In this document: positions 8,699-16,225 of the stretch, piece by piece
Numbering within the stretch: position 1 is the first letter of the stretch
How the letters are laid out: each line of letters starts with the position of its first letter
DNA from: JAQUBU01 sp036677685
GTDB taxonomy: Bacteria > Bacillota > Syntrophomonadia > Syntrophomonadales > Syntrophomonadaceae
Assembly: GCA_036677685.1 (NCBI GenBank)
Contig: JAVBWA010000038.1
Span: 1-47,108 of the forward strand
Direction: 5' to 3'
DNA: 47,108 nucleotides
Made by a program: the position numbers and the translations under genes
The notes under the pieces: model-generated
The model's input: only the letters and a program-made list of their open reading frames with translations
Told to the model about the DNA's origin: nothing
The model's database searches: none

Positions 8699-8915
8699 TA
8701 TTTTCGCTCCTTTCTGCCTAAATTTTCAGAGTTTAATAGTAACCCTGATTTAGTTTATGAAGCAAAAATAATATTTGTTACCTAAAAATGGTAGATACAA
8801 TTTTAACAGAAACATATACGAATGGATTATGATTGACATACCGTTTTTGAGTGCGGTCCGCAATGTGGTCAGAGAGTTAGTTGAAGGGGGTGAGATATCT
8901 TTGCCGGTCCCGGCA

Positions 8916-9497
8916 TTAGGTAGAAAGCAAATCGTTTAATCTGCTTCCGAAAGGGCTGCCGCAGAATTCTTCAGCAAGGATATCAAGAATTATTTCATCA
9001 TATTTAACACCATTTATTATTCTAGCCTGTCTCAAGCTGCCTGCAGTTTTGAACCCGCATTTGGTATAGCTTTTATAAGCGCGATGGTTATAAGAACAAC
9101 ATAAAACCGAAATATTATTCAGATTCAGAATCCTAAAACCATAATCCAGCAATAGGACAATTGCTTCGGAACCCAAACCTCTATTGAGATAAGCCTTATC
9201 TCCGATGAATAGCCGGCTGAGTTCTGCCTTGCGGTTAATGTGATCTATATTCGCCAGCCCGCAAATTCCAATCAAAATGTCCTCATCTTTTAATCTAATC
9301 GCAAAAAATTGATCACCGTTTTTTTGGGCATTATTAAGAAATAATTTTTCAGTTTCAGAGGTGATCATTTGTGTGGAAGCATCCAGGTAAACATAGGTGT
9401 CTATATCATTTAACCATACCAAGTAGATGTCTAAATCCGATATGTCAAGCGGAGACAAATAAACTCGCTGACCGGTAATTTTCCTTCCCAATGTCAT
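8916..9497 (-). CDS. GNAT acetyltransferase (RimJ/RimL or PseH-like)
   Basis: 193 aa. GAAGGGAG lies 6 bases before the ATG. The fold runs from GQRVYLSPLDISDLDIYLVWLND at the N-terminus to the acetyl-CoA binding loop NRGLGSEA in the middle and NHRAYKSYTKCGF near the end, typical of Acetyltransf_3 proteins. Members acetylate ribosomal-protein or other N-termini, or nucleotide-linked amino sugars (PseH/LegH in nonulosonate synthesis). Given the glycosylation genes at 1.7-7.5 kb, a sugar N-acetyltransferase is possible, but no residue seen here settles it. Encoded alone and divergent from the histidine kinase. Confidence 0.8.
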   Translation of the reverse strand: MTLGRKITGQRVYLSPLDISDLDIYLVWLNDIDTYVYLDASTQMITSETEKLFLNNAQKNGDQFFAIRLKDEDILIGICGLANIDHINRKAELSRLFIGDKAYLNRGLGSEAIVLLLDYGFRILNLNNISVLCCSYNHRAYKSYTKCGFKTAGSLRQARIINGVKYDEIILDILAEEFCGSPFGSRLNDLLST

Positions 9498-9801
9498 ACT
9501 ATTTCTCCCTTCAAAGACTGTTTTCCCAGGAACGATTTATTGCGCCTTGCTGCTGGCTCAAGATAAGATTACAACTCAAATAGTAATAACACAAAGCATA
9601 TATTTCCATTATCACATAATATGACGAAATATGTAGAAAACTAATGCAATGATAATAAAAGTTGGGCCAAAAATAGTTTAATGTCGATACTTTAAATCGG
9701 CTTGCAGTACGTAAATGCAGGATATTGTCCGAAAAGGAACGAAAACAAATAATAGTAAAAAGACGGAACAGAATCATATAAAAAAACTAGGGGAGTGGCC
9801 G
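9498..9801. other. Divergent intergenic region, no gene seen
   Basis: 304 bp of AT-rich sequence between the divergent GNAT and histidine kinase genes. It should contain both promoters, but I see no convincing -35/-10 pair. The 29 in-frame codons before 9802 lack a ribosome site. Confidence 0.5.
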
Positions 9802-11469
9802 ATGAGGGATTGGGATAAAACTAAAGAACAACTCATTGAAGAACTGGTTCTGCTGCGCCAGAAAATCATGGATTGTGAGAAACTTAATAGTGAGAATTTT
9901 AAATACAACTATTGTAAAAAGCAAGACAGTATAAATAAAAAATACACCCAAAACGAATTAAAGCAATTCCAGGTAATCCTTGAAGTATTTGCAGAGTACC
10001 GCATAGAAGAATTACGCAAGGCCAATGCCGAGCTAGAAGAGCAAATTGCCAAACGTAATCAGGTTGAAGATAAACTAAGACGGGAACGCAGTCGGCTGTT
10101 TTCGGTTCTTGACGGGCTGCCGGCCCTAATATATCTTATTGCTCCCGACTATACTTTTCGTTTTGCCAATCGTTTATTCCGCGAACACTTCGGCTCTTCT
10201 GAAGGGAGACTTTGTTATGAGGTATTTCGCGGCCGAACTTCGCCCTGTGATGGCTGCATAACATTCGTACCCGGGCAGCCTATAGAAACTCACATTGGGG
10301 AATGGTGCTATCCAAATGGGAATACTTATGAATTCTACGATTATCCTTTTACTGATGTTGATGGATCAGAATTATTGCTCAGTTTTGGCATTGACGTTTC
10401 TGAACGCAAGAAAGCGGAAAAAGCTTTTCGCTTATCGGAGGAGCGCTTTGCCAAGGCTTTTAATGTTAGTCCCATTTGTATGTCTATTACAACTCTTGAG
10501 GATGGACGATTTATCGATGTAAATGAAAATTTTTGCCTGGTGCTCGGATTTACTTATGATGAGATATTGGGCAGGAAGTCTTTGGATATTAATTTTTGGA
10601 CCGATATTGCTGACCGGGAACAAATAGTAAACAAACTAATATTGAAACAGGCCGTTCGCGAGCAGGAAATAAGGTTTTTTAGGAAAGATGGAGAAGCAAG
10701 AATTGGTTTGCTATCGGCTGAAATTATCAATATTGATGGTGAAGATCAGTCTTGTTGGCTCAGTATATTAAAAGATATAACCGAGGACAAACAGATGGAG
10801 ATCGAAATGGCCCGCCTGGATAGGTTAAATCTGGTCGGCCAGATGGCAGCCAGTATTGGACACGAAATTAGAAACCCGATGACTACGGTTCGTGGCTTTC
10901 TGCAGATTTTAAGTGAAAAAGAAGGTTATATAAATGACAGAGCTTTTTTTGAGTTAATGATTGACGAACTGGACCGCGCTAATTCCATAATCACGGAATT
11001 CCTATCCTTGGCCAGAAACAAGATGCTGGAATTAAAATCTGTAAATCTTAAATCATTGGTGAATAATATTTATCCTTTAGTCAAAGCCAATGCAATGCTT
11101 CAGGACAAGCAACTTATGATGGAAATAATTGAGGAAATACCGGATATGTTAATAGATGAAAAAGAGATAAGGCAGCTCATCCATAATCTGGTTCATAATG
11201 CTCTGGATGCAACACCACCTGGTGGTAATGTAATCATAAGATTGTTTCGGGAGGATGAGTATGTGGTTTTGTCAATCCAGGATCAGGGTTCGGGAATTGA
11301 CCCTGAAATAGTCGACAAAATCGGGACCCCTTTCTTTTCAACCAAGGAAGAAGGCACTGGTCTTGGCTTGGCAGTTTGTTATGGAATAGCCGATCGTCAT
11401 CATGCCACTATTGATATCGAGACCGGTCCGGATGGTTCCACTTTTATGGTGATCTTTCCCGTATCTTAA
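9802..11469 (+). CDS. PAS-domain sensor histidine kinase
   Basis: 555 aa from ATG 9802, which has AGGGGAG 6 bases upstream; a start 29 codons earlier has no ribosome site. Order: an N-terminal coiled coil (DKTKEQLIEELVLLRQKI and the AELEEQIAKRNQVEDKLRRE region, about 4-95), PAS 1 (about 95-203) with a CYEVFRG...SPCDGC cysteine set (C138, C149, C152), PAS 2 (about 211-331), HisKA with phospho-acceptor H354 in SIGHEIRNP, and HATPase_c with N box (HNLVHNALDA), DQGSGI, PFFSTK and GTGLGLAV. No membrane segment, so it is cytoplasmic. The architecture is that of KinA/KinE-like sporulation kinases that feed Spo0F. No response regulator is adjacent (orphan). The PAS cysteines could hold a metal or sense redox state. 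Confidence 0.88.
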   Translation: MRDWDKTKEQLIEELVLLRQKIMDCEKLNSENFKYNYCKKQDSINKKYTQNELKQFQVILEVFAEYRIEELRKANAELEEQIAKRNQVEDKLRRERSRLFSVLDGLPALIYLIAPDYTFRFANRLFREHFGSSEGRLCYEVFRGRTSPCDGCITFVPGQPIETHIGEWCYPNGNTYEFYDYPFTDVDGSELLLSFGIDVSERKKAEKAFRLSEERFAKAFNVSPICMSITTLEDGRFIDVNENFCLVLGFTYDEILGRKSLDINFWTDIADREQIVNKLILKQAVREQEIRFFRKDGEARIGLLSAEIINIDGEDQSCWLSILKDITEDKQMEIEMARLDRLNLVGQMAASIGHEIRNPMTTVRGFLQILSEKEGYINDRAFFELMIDELDRANSIITEFLSLARNKMLELKSVNLKSLVNNIYPLVKANAMLQDKQLMMEIIEEIPDMLIDEKEIRQLIHNLVHNALDATPPGGNVIIRLFREDEYVVLSIQDQGSGIDPEIVDKIGTPFFSTKEEGTGLGLAVCYGIADRHHATIDIETGPDGSTFMVIFPVS

Positions 11470-11495
11470 CGGATATAGTAATAAAGGTTTTATAA

Positions 11496-11680
11496 CGAGG
11501 CGGAAATATGCTACCTGGTTTTTTAGCAATCAGGTGCCTATTAAGCATACGGGCAGCGGGTTCCAATTCCCCGCCTCGTTGCAGCGGTAAGTTGCACCCT
11601 ACGGGGACTACTTATATTGATTCCCTTCGGGAATGATTAAATGGTGAAGAAACTACTCCGCAGTTTCTTCCGATGCTTAA
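11496..11680 (+). repeat. CGAGGC-family repeat, copy C (long form)
   Basis: Full element. CGAGGCGG at the left closes with CCGCCTCG (ends 11579). An inner hairpin CCTG...CAGG differs from copies D/E (CCCG...CGG) by a compensated T-A to C-G change. The cassette contains CCCTACGGGG and the perfect ATTCCC-TTCG-GGGAAT hairpin, followed by the 3' GAAGAAACT...AGTTTCTTC stem. Confidence 0.9.
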
Positions 11681-11731
11681 ATTTAATGGCTTTATTAGAA
11701 AACAAATACGTCCCCCAGCATATTAATATAA

Positions 11732-11861
11732 CGAGGCGAAAATATGCTCCCCGGTTTTTTAGCAATCGGATTCATATTAAGCAAACGGGCGGCGGGTTAT
11801 GATCCCGCGCCTCGTTGCAGCGGTGTGTTGAAACCGCTCCGCAGTTTCTTCTGATGCTTAA
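11732..11861 (+). repeat. CGAGGC-family repeat, copy D (short form)
   Basis: Core plus 3' hairpin without the middle cassette: GTGTTG joins directly to AAACCGCTCCGCAGTTTC. The core is nearly identical to copy E and abuts it directly (TTAA, then the CGAGGC of E). Confidence 0.9.
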
Positions 11862-11862
11862 A

Positions 11863-12047
11863 CGAGGCGAAAATATGCTCCCCGGTTTTTAAACAATCGG
11901 ATTCATATTAAGCAAACGGGCGGCGGGTTATGATCCCGCGCCTCGTTGCAGCGGTGAGTTGCCCCCTACGGGGACTACTTATTTTGATTCCCTTCGGGAA
12001 TGATTAAATGGTGAAGAAACTACTCCGTAGTTTCTTTTGATGCTTAA
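11863..12047 (+). repeat. CGAGGC-family repeat, copy E (long form)
   Basis: The core is almost identical to copy D, but the middle cassette is present. It ends 15 bases before the amidase ATG, so the amidase ribosome site (AAAGGTGGGCGG) follows the element immediately. Confidence 0.9.
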
Positions 12048-12062
12048 GAAAGGTGGGCGGAC

Positions 12063-12890
12063 ATGGAGATTTTACAAACACCCAGTTCTAATTTTACAGC
12101 AGGTAGAAAAGGCCGGATAATTGTTGCTATTGTCAATCATATTACTGCCGGTCTAATGCCGGGCACTTTATCCTGGCTTCGGAATCCGGCAGCCAAGGCC
12201 AGTGCACATTATCTTATAAGCAAAAACGGCGAAATATACCAATTGGTAAAGGATGAGAACACAGCCTGGCACGCTGGAATTGTTAATCAACCTGATTGGC
12301 CCCTGTATGATGGGAGCAATCCCAATTATTATACACTGGGCATAGAGCATGAAGCCTTGGCGGGGGAAGGGCTGACCGAAAAACAATATCAGGCCAGCCT
12401 GTGGCTGCACCAGCACTTGCTCAATAAATGGAGAATTAAACTGGATCGGGACCATATTATCGGACACTACCGCATAGATGGCATCAATCGTAAAAATGAT
12501 CCGGGAGCGGCTTTTCCATGGGACAGATTATTCCAAGATCTGAGTAAGGATGAAGCGGAAGAGTCCTCGGAATTAGTAAATATCAAAGTAATTAACCATC
12601 TAAAAGGAGTCCTAATTGAGAGCCAAAGCTATGCACTGGTGCGGGAACTGGCTCAAATAATGGGGCGCTCCGTGCAGTGGGATGATAAACTGAAGGCAGT
12701 TCTGATCCCTCCCGTAAATGTAGAGGTGCCCCCAAGTCCTCCTGGATCGGTAAATATCGCTGTAGACTCAGTTATCATTCCCGGAACTATGATTGGGGAT
12801 CGGGTATATGTAAAAGTGCGGCAGTTTGCGGAGGCCCTGGGACGTAATGTGACCTGGGATGGCTGTACGCGGAGTATCAAAATTGAATAA
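12063..12890 (+). CDS. N-acetylmuramoyl-L-alanine amidase with copper-amine-oxidase-type stalk repeats
   Basis: 275 aa. AAAGGTGGGCGG lies just before the ATG. Residues 15-160 are an Amidase_2 (PGRP-like zinc amidase) domain: H26 in VNHITAG, AWH (H70), GIEHE, and GHYRID...NDPGAAFPW (H135, D146) supply the expected zinc and catalytic positions. Two short copper-amine-oxidase N-domain-like repeats follow (about 185-225 and 235-275, each with YxLVRELA/VKVRQFAEALGR and a W-D pair), a common cell-wall-binding stalk in Clostridia. No signal peptide is visible, as in prophage endolysins and some mother-cell lysins. It cuts the amide bond between MurNAc and the stem peptide. Its location directly after a repeat array is odd but probably incidental. 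Confidence 0.88.
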   Translation: MEILQTPSSNFTAGRKGRIIVAIVNHITAGLMPGTLSWLRNPAAKASAHYLISKNGEIYQLVKDENTAWHAGIVNQPDWPLYDGSNPNYYTLGIEHEALAGEGLTEKQYQASLWLHQHLLNKWRIKLDRDHIIGHYRIDGINRKNDPGAAFPWDRLFQDLSKDEAEESSELVNIKVINHLKGVLIESQSYALVRELAQIMGRSVQWDDKLKAVLIPPVNVEVPPSPPGSVNIAVDSVIIPGTMIGDRVYVKVRQFAEALGRNVTWDGCTRSIKIE

Positions 12891-12940
12891 AAAACAACCC
12901 TTCCAGACCGTCAAAAGGGCAATTTAATAATTTTCAAAAT

Positions 12941-12968
12941 ATAGACTCCCGCGTAAATATGCTATACT
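12941..12968 (+). promoter_or_regulatory. Candidate sigma-A promoter for the DUF3842-fmdE-cooT unit
   Basis: ATAGAC (12941-12946), a 16-base spacer and TATACT (12963-12968), 34 bases before the TTG start of the DUF3842 gene. The -10 is good; the -35 is weak. Confidence 0.4.
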
Positions 12969-13002
12969 TAGGGGAAAAATTACGGAAAGGGGGGAAAATA
13001 TT

Positions 13003-13410
13003 TTGAAAATAGCTGTAGTTGATGGACAAGGGGGAGGGATTGGAAGGCTAATTGTAGAAAAAATTCGCCAGGAGTTCGGACAGAGTTGTCATATAATTGC
13101 GCTGGGAACCAATGCGGTGGCCAGCTCAATAATGCTGCGAGCCGGGGCTAATGAGGGAGCCAGTGGCGAGAATGCGGTAGTCCAGTGCGTTAGGAAAGTA
13201 GATTTGATAGTCGGGTCCGTAGCCATAATTGCCGCAAATTCTTATTCAGGGGAGCTTACAGCGAAGATGGCTGAAGCAATTGCTTCAGCGGATGCTCTTA
13301 AATTCTTAATTCCATTAAATCGATACGGCATAGAAATTGTCGGTATAAGTGATGATCCTTTGCCGATCCAGGTTGATAATTTACTTGGCAAAATCAGGAG
13401 ATTGAATTAA
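13003..13410 (+). CDS. DUF3842 family protein
   Basis: 135 aa from TTG 13003 with AAAGGGGGG upstream. The Gly-rich start (MKIAVVDGQGGGIG) looks like a nucleotide- or cofactor-binding Rossmann loop. Later segments IIALGTNAVASSIMLRAGANEGASGENA and IVGISDDPLPIQVDNLL are typical of the small DUF3842 family of anaerobic Firmicutes, whose function is not known to me. It is first in a tight unit with FmdE and the CooT fusion (54 bases, then an 8-base overlap), so a link to metal or redox-cofactor handling is plausible from context. Confidence 0.8.
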   Translation: MKIAVVDGQGGGIGRLIVEKIRQEFGQSCHIIALGTNAVASSIMLRAGANEGASGENAVVQCVRKVDLIVGSVAIIAANSYSGELTAKMAEAIASADALKFLIPLNRYGIEIVGISDDPLPIQVDNLLGKIRRLN

Positions 13411-13464
13411 AGAGGAAATAATTCTATATTGAATAATAGCTTAAGGAAAGGGGGGGAAGGCTGG

Positions 13465-14076
13465 ATGTGCAAGAATATGCCACCCTTGGAAACAGCCATA
13501 CAATTTCACGGCCATATTTGTCCGGGACTATTGATGGGGGTTCGTGCCGCTGAATTCGCCCAAAAACATCTGGGAGTGGGACAAGACTACGATGAAGAAC
13601 TGGTAGCGGTTGTGGAAACCGACTCCTGCGGGGTTGATGCCATACAGGCAATTCTTAGCTGCACTTTTGGCAAAGGTAATCTTATCTTTAAAGATTACGG
13701 CAAAAATGTTTATACTATCGCCAGCCGCGAAAAAAACCAGGCAGTTCGTATAGCGCAGAAGTTTGATGCCTTAAAAGGCGAAGAGTTTGAGCGTTACCGC
13801 CAACTGGCGACCAAAGGCCGTCTTGCTGATAATGAAATCAGTGAAAAGGAGCAGCTAATCGGAGTATTGTTTGAAAAAATTATGACTGTGCCTTTTGAAG
13901 AACTGTTTGACTGGCGGGAAATCCCCTTTGATATGCCTGAAATGGCACGCATTCGTGGCACAGTTCGCTGTGCAAGTTGCGGTGAAGGGGTAATGGAAAC
14001 CAGGACGGTGCAGAGCGATAAAGGGATATTATGTTCTCCTTGTGCAGCTAAATTAGGAGGGAATGGCAATGTGTGA
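13465..14076 (+). CDS. FmdE family protein with C-terminal zinc ribbon
   Basis: 203 aa from ATG 13465, directly after the purine-rich ribosome site GGAAAGGGGGGGAAGG; 12 upstream in-frame codons from a TTG encode that site and are rejected. The FmdE domain has FHGHICPGL (H15, H17, C19) and ETDSCGVDAIQ (C55), the usual metal-binding residues, then a Cys4 ribbon (RCASCGE...LCSPC). FmdE was named from the formylmethanofuran dehydrogenase operon, but in bacteria it is often found with molybdenum, tungsten or nickel genes. No Fmd enzyme is here. A Moco-type RNA fold about 2 kb downstream and a CooT-type nickel protein next door suggest metal trafficking. Confidence 0.88.
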   Translation: MCKNMPPLETAIQFHGHICPGLLMGVRAAEFAQKHLGVGQDYDEELVAVVETDSCGVDAIQAILSCTFGKGNLIFKDYGKNVYTIASREKNQAVRIAQKFDALKGEEFERYRQLATKGRLADNEISEKEQLIGVLFEKIMTVPFEELFDWREIPFDMPEMARIRGTVRCASCGEGVMETRTVQSDKGILCSPCAAKLGGNGNV

Positions 14077-14869
14077 AGCTAATGTCTATATAAACCGGAA
14101 CGGGCAAGAAGAATTGCTTATGGAAAAGGTTGACCGCATAATTCCCGGTGAAGACAATAATATTTTTATGGAAAATATTTTCGGTGAGCGCAAGGTGATC
14201 CAGGCCCGTATCCGGGAGATGGAACTGGTTCATCATCGTGTAATACTGGATGAGATTAGAGTGGAAAACAAACCCTCCCATATGGAGTTATGGCTGGAGC
14301 CCAATACTGACCACGGCCATTTTCATGAAGGTGAGGAAGTCAGTTTAAAGCTTAATAAAGGCTATAATATGCAGGCTGCTGAAGAAGCTGGACTTGAAAA
14401 CCTGAGGGTGTATACATTCAGCGAAGGGGTAAGCAGGGAATTGCATATTCATGATCACCATGGAAATGCGGAAATTAACCTGGGACAGGAAATGGATGGG
14501 TTAATTCAAGTATATGTTCACCAGACGGGTGAGCAGGAAAACTATGCCAAGACAGTAGTGGAAGTAGGCCATCATCATCACCATGGGTTGAATCCGATTG
14601 GCCTGCCATTGGAGATTACGCCCTGTGATTACAGTCATGCGCGAATGGGTGAAAGCTATGAGGTTCAGGTTCTTAAAGAGGGGAAACCACTGCCTAATAC
14701 AGTAGTTCTGGCAACCTATTCGAGTACTCATAACCGGGATTACCCACACCGGCTCACTACCAATGAAGATGGAAAAGCCAGGATATTCCTGACCGCCCGG
14801 GGCAACTACTTGTTCTCAGTGCAGGATGGGAATATAATCAGTACTTTTACTCTGATGAAAAGCTTTTAA
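14069..14869 (+). CDS. CooT-like nickel-binding domain fused to a DUF4198-type domain
   Basis: 266 aa from ATG 14069. AGGAGG is 9 bases upstream, and MCEANVY matches the family start, where Cys2 binds nickel; the ATG 6 bases earlier is too close to the ribosome site. Residues 1-65 are a complete CooT domain (MCEANVYI...ELLMEKVDRI...NIFGERKVIQARI). In CO dehydrogenase systems CooT is a stand-alone Ni(II) chaperone of about 65 residues. Residues 70-266 resemble DUF4198/NikK-type periplasmic metal-uptake domains: His-rich (DHGHFH, HIHDHH, H168-H172 run) ending in a carboxypeptidase-regulatory-like beta fold (PLPNTVVLATYSS...). No signal peptide, so it is probably a cytoplasmic nickel store or chaperone. 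The start overlaps the FmdE stop by 8 bases. The hydrogenase operon downstream is a natural client. Confidence 0.82.
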   Translation: MCEANVYINRNGQEELLMEKVDRIIPGEDNNIFMENIFGERKVIQARIREMELVHHRVILDEIRVENKPSHMELWLEPNTDHGHFHEGEEVSLKLNKGYNMQAAEEAGLENLRVYTFSEGVSRELHIHDHHGNAEINLGQEMDGLIQVYVHQTGEQENYAKTVVEVGHHHHHGLNPIGLPLEITPCDYSHARMGESYEVQVLKEGKPLPNTVVLATYSSTHNRDYPHRLTTNEDGKARIFLTARGNYLFSVQDGNIISTFTLMKSF

Positions 14870-15264
14870 TTTATTAAAAACATTTACCTTTTTTTAGGAA
14901 AAAGCTCTTTGTTTACGAATAATGAAAAATAACGGCATCATGAAGATGTCAAGCAAAGCTGCTACCTTATCAATTTTGGGGCTAGAACTTCATAAAAGAT
15001 TCATAAATACCATGAAGGTATATGCCGGACGGAAGCCCGGTTTACTTTGTCGTGGTTTTTTTATTGTTCTGAAAGAAAAATTGTTTAATAGGAATATAGC
15101 TATGGACATTACTTTTGATGTATTTATCGAAGCTCCCGGTGTTGAGTCTGGAGAAACGCATATGGGGAATTATTTCTCTGTGGAATCTCCTGGCTTCAAC
15201 GCCAGCCCTCTTTAATATTTTTAATGGTTCAACCCGGGATGTCCTGGAAAATCGGGAGTTGCTT

Positions 15265-15339
15265 ATGGAAGTCAACTTCATAGATGAGTGCTGTCATATT
15301 TACAATGAAGGTGAACATATACATCACTATACTCATTAG
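15265..15339 (+). CDS. Candidate 24-residue Cys/His-rich peptide
   Basis: ATG 15265 has GGGAG 7 bases upstream. The peptide has two adjacent cysteines (C9, C10) and five histidines (H11, H18, H20, H21, H24), ending HIHHYTH. The composition suggests metal binding, and it lies between a nickel chaperone gene and the hydrogenase operon. It could equally be the tail of a decayed larger gene, since the same frame is open back to 15115. Confidence 0.3.
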   Translation: MEVNFIDECCHIYNEGEHIHHYTH

Positions 15340-15602
15340 TGAGTAAATTATGATTTAGGGGTTGTCAAAAAAGCCTGGATTCGATATAAATAATAAGGGT
15401 AGAGTTTACATATTCGGGAAATAGGTTATTCTGGGGAATATGAAAGATTGTGTTATTTAAATACCTTTTTACCGGGTATTATGATGAATATAATTATTAT
15501 AATTTGGTGTATGCACAATACTTTTAGAGAATTAAATGGTTTTTGCAGGGATATTGAAGCTTATGTAGAATGCTATAAATAATAATTGCCCTTTCCTTAT
15601 TA

Positions 15603-15710
15603 GTGAAAAGGAGATGCGAAGTCAAGCAGGTACTCATAAGCGTGCCCATGAAGGGCTCAGCTGCTTATGTATTTGTGCATCTTGCCCAGCATTTCTTTGC
15701 TGGGCTTTAT
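15603..15710 (+). ncRNA. Structured RNA element with terminator, copy 1
   Basis: GTGAAAAGGAGATGCGAAG opens an element with nested stems: GATGC with GCATC, AAGCAG with CTGCTT, and GCCC-ATGAA-GGGC at the tip. A GCCCAGC (15684-15690) / GCTGGGC (15699-15705) terminator hairpin follows, with TTTATTATTAT after it. About 110 bp is shared with copy 2 at 16076. No ORF inside. Confidence 0.6.
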
Positions 15711-15712
15711 TA
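15684..15712 (+). terminator. Intrinsic terminator of RNA element copy 1
   Basis: 7-bp GC-rich stem GCCCAGC/GCTGGGC with loop ATTTCTTT, followed by a T-rich tract. Confidence 0.8.
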
Positions 15713-15966
15713 TTATCAGGATAATTATTAAGATTATTGTTTAAAGAAGGTGAAATTTTATAACTTCTGTTTGGATTTATTAGGGAGATGGATGTAGATT
15801 TTAAAACAAAGTAGTTTTTTGCAGGAAAATGAGGGTTGGTCTTAAGTGAAAATAGACCGGCACAAGCAAAAAGTAGTTTTCCTAGGAAAAGCCACTTGCC
15901 AGGCAATAGAAGCTGAAGCTTCAGGCATAAGATCTGGTATACATTTATATGACCCTACAATTCCAA

Positions 15967-16072
15967 ACGGGATGGAGACAGTTTCATTCACTTTTCTCCG
16001 AGCCTTGCAACCTAAGGGAAACTAGGGTTGTCAGGCCTGTGGGTTCATCACGAAAGTGATAAGCCTTCCCGT
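15967..16072 (+). promoter_or_regulatory. Moco/tungsten-cofactor riboswitch-like aptamer
   Basis: A closing stem ACGGGA (15967-15972) with TCCCGT (16067-16072) encloses TTCTCCGAGCC, a long imperfect arm (TTGCAACCTA...TAGGGTTGT), GGCCTGTGGGTT and a GNRA-capped hairpin ATCAC-GAAA-GTGAT followed by AAGCC. From memory, these conserved blocks and their order match the molybdenum-cofactor RNA motif. The element sits directly before terminator element copy 2, an arrangement expected for transcriptional control of the hyp/hydrogenase operon. Segments TTCAC and TCTCC of the aptamer could pair with GTGAA and GGAGA of the following element, giving a possible switch. A covariance-model search is needed to fix the class. 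Confidence 0.5.
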
Positions 16073-16075
16073 ATT

Positions 16076-16190
16076 GTGAAAAGGAGATGCGAAGTCAAGC
16101 AGGTACTTATAAGCTGGCCCATGAAGGGTTCAACTGCTTATGTATTTGTGCATCTTGCCCAGCATTTCTTTTGCTGGGCTTTTTCGTTTT
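16076..16190 (+). ncRNA. Structured RNA element with terminator, copy 2
   Basis: Second copy of the 15603 element. The GATGC/GCATC and AAGCAG/CTGCTT stems are kept, while the tip changes from GCCC/GGGC to CCC/GGG plus a G-T pair. It ends in terminator GCCCAGCA (16157-16164) / TGCTGGGC (16172-16179) with TTTTTCGTTTT. Being fused to the upstream aptamer and 36 bases from hypA, it probably works as an expression platform. Confidence 0.6.
16157..16190 (+). terminator. Strong intrinsic terminator upstream of hypA
   Basis: 8-bp stem GCCCAGCA/TGCTGGGC followed by TTTTTCGTTTT. If constitutive it would block read-through into hypA, so either it is conditional or hypA has its own promoter in 16191-16215, where I see none. 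Confidence 0.85.
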
Positions 16191-16225
16191 AAGAATTTAT
16201 TGAAGGTAGTTTATGGAGTGGGTTT

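Larger units (their letters stand above)
14870..16225 (+). other. 1.36-kb non-coding leader region before the hydrogenase operon
   Basis: No long gene is supported. Open frames at 14922-15215 and 15115-15339 have no recognisable domains and poor starts, and may be remnants. From the left it holds a candidate 24-aa peptide (15265-15339), a first terminator-bearing RNA element (15603-15710), a Moco-riboswitch-like fold (15967-16072) and a second copy of the same RNA element (16076-16190). The last ends 36 bases before hypA. The stretch looks like a regulated leader. Confidence 0.6.

Noticed and set aside
14574..14590. Run of His codons resembling an affinity tag
   Set aside because: It lies inside a naturally His-rich metal-binding domain with flanking conserved sequence, so no vector origin.
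14922..15215. 97-codon open frame after the CooT fusion
   Set aside because: No ribosome site, no recognisable domain, and overlapping another equally weak frame; treated as non-coding or remnant.
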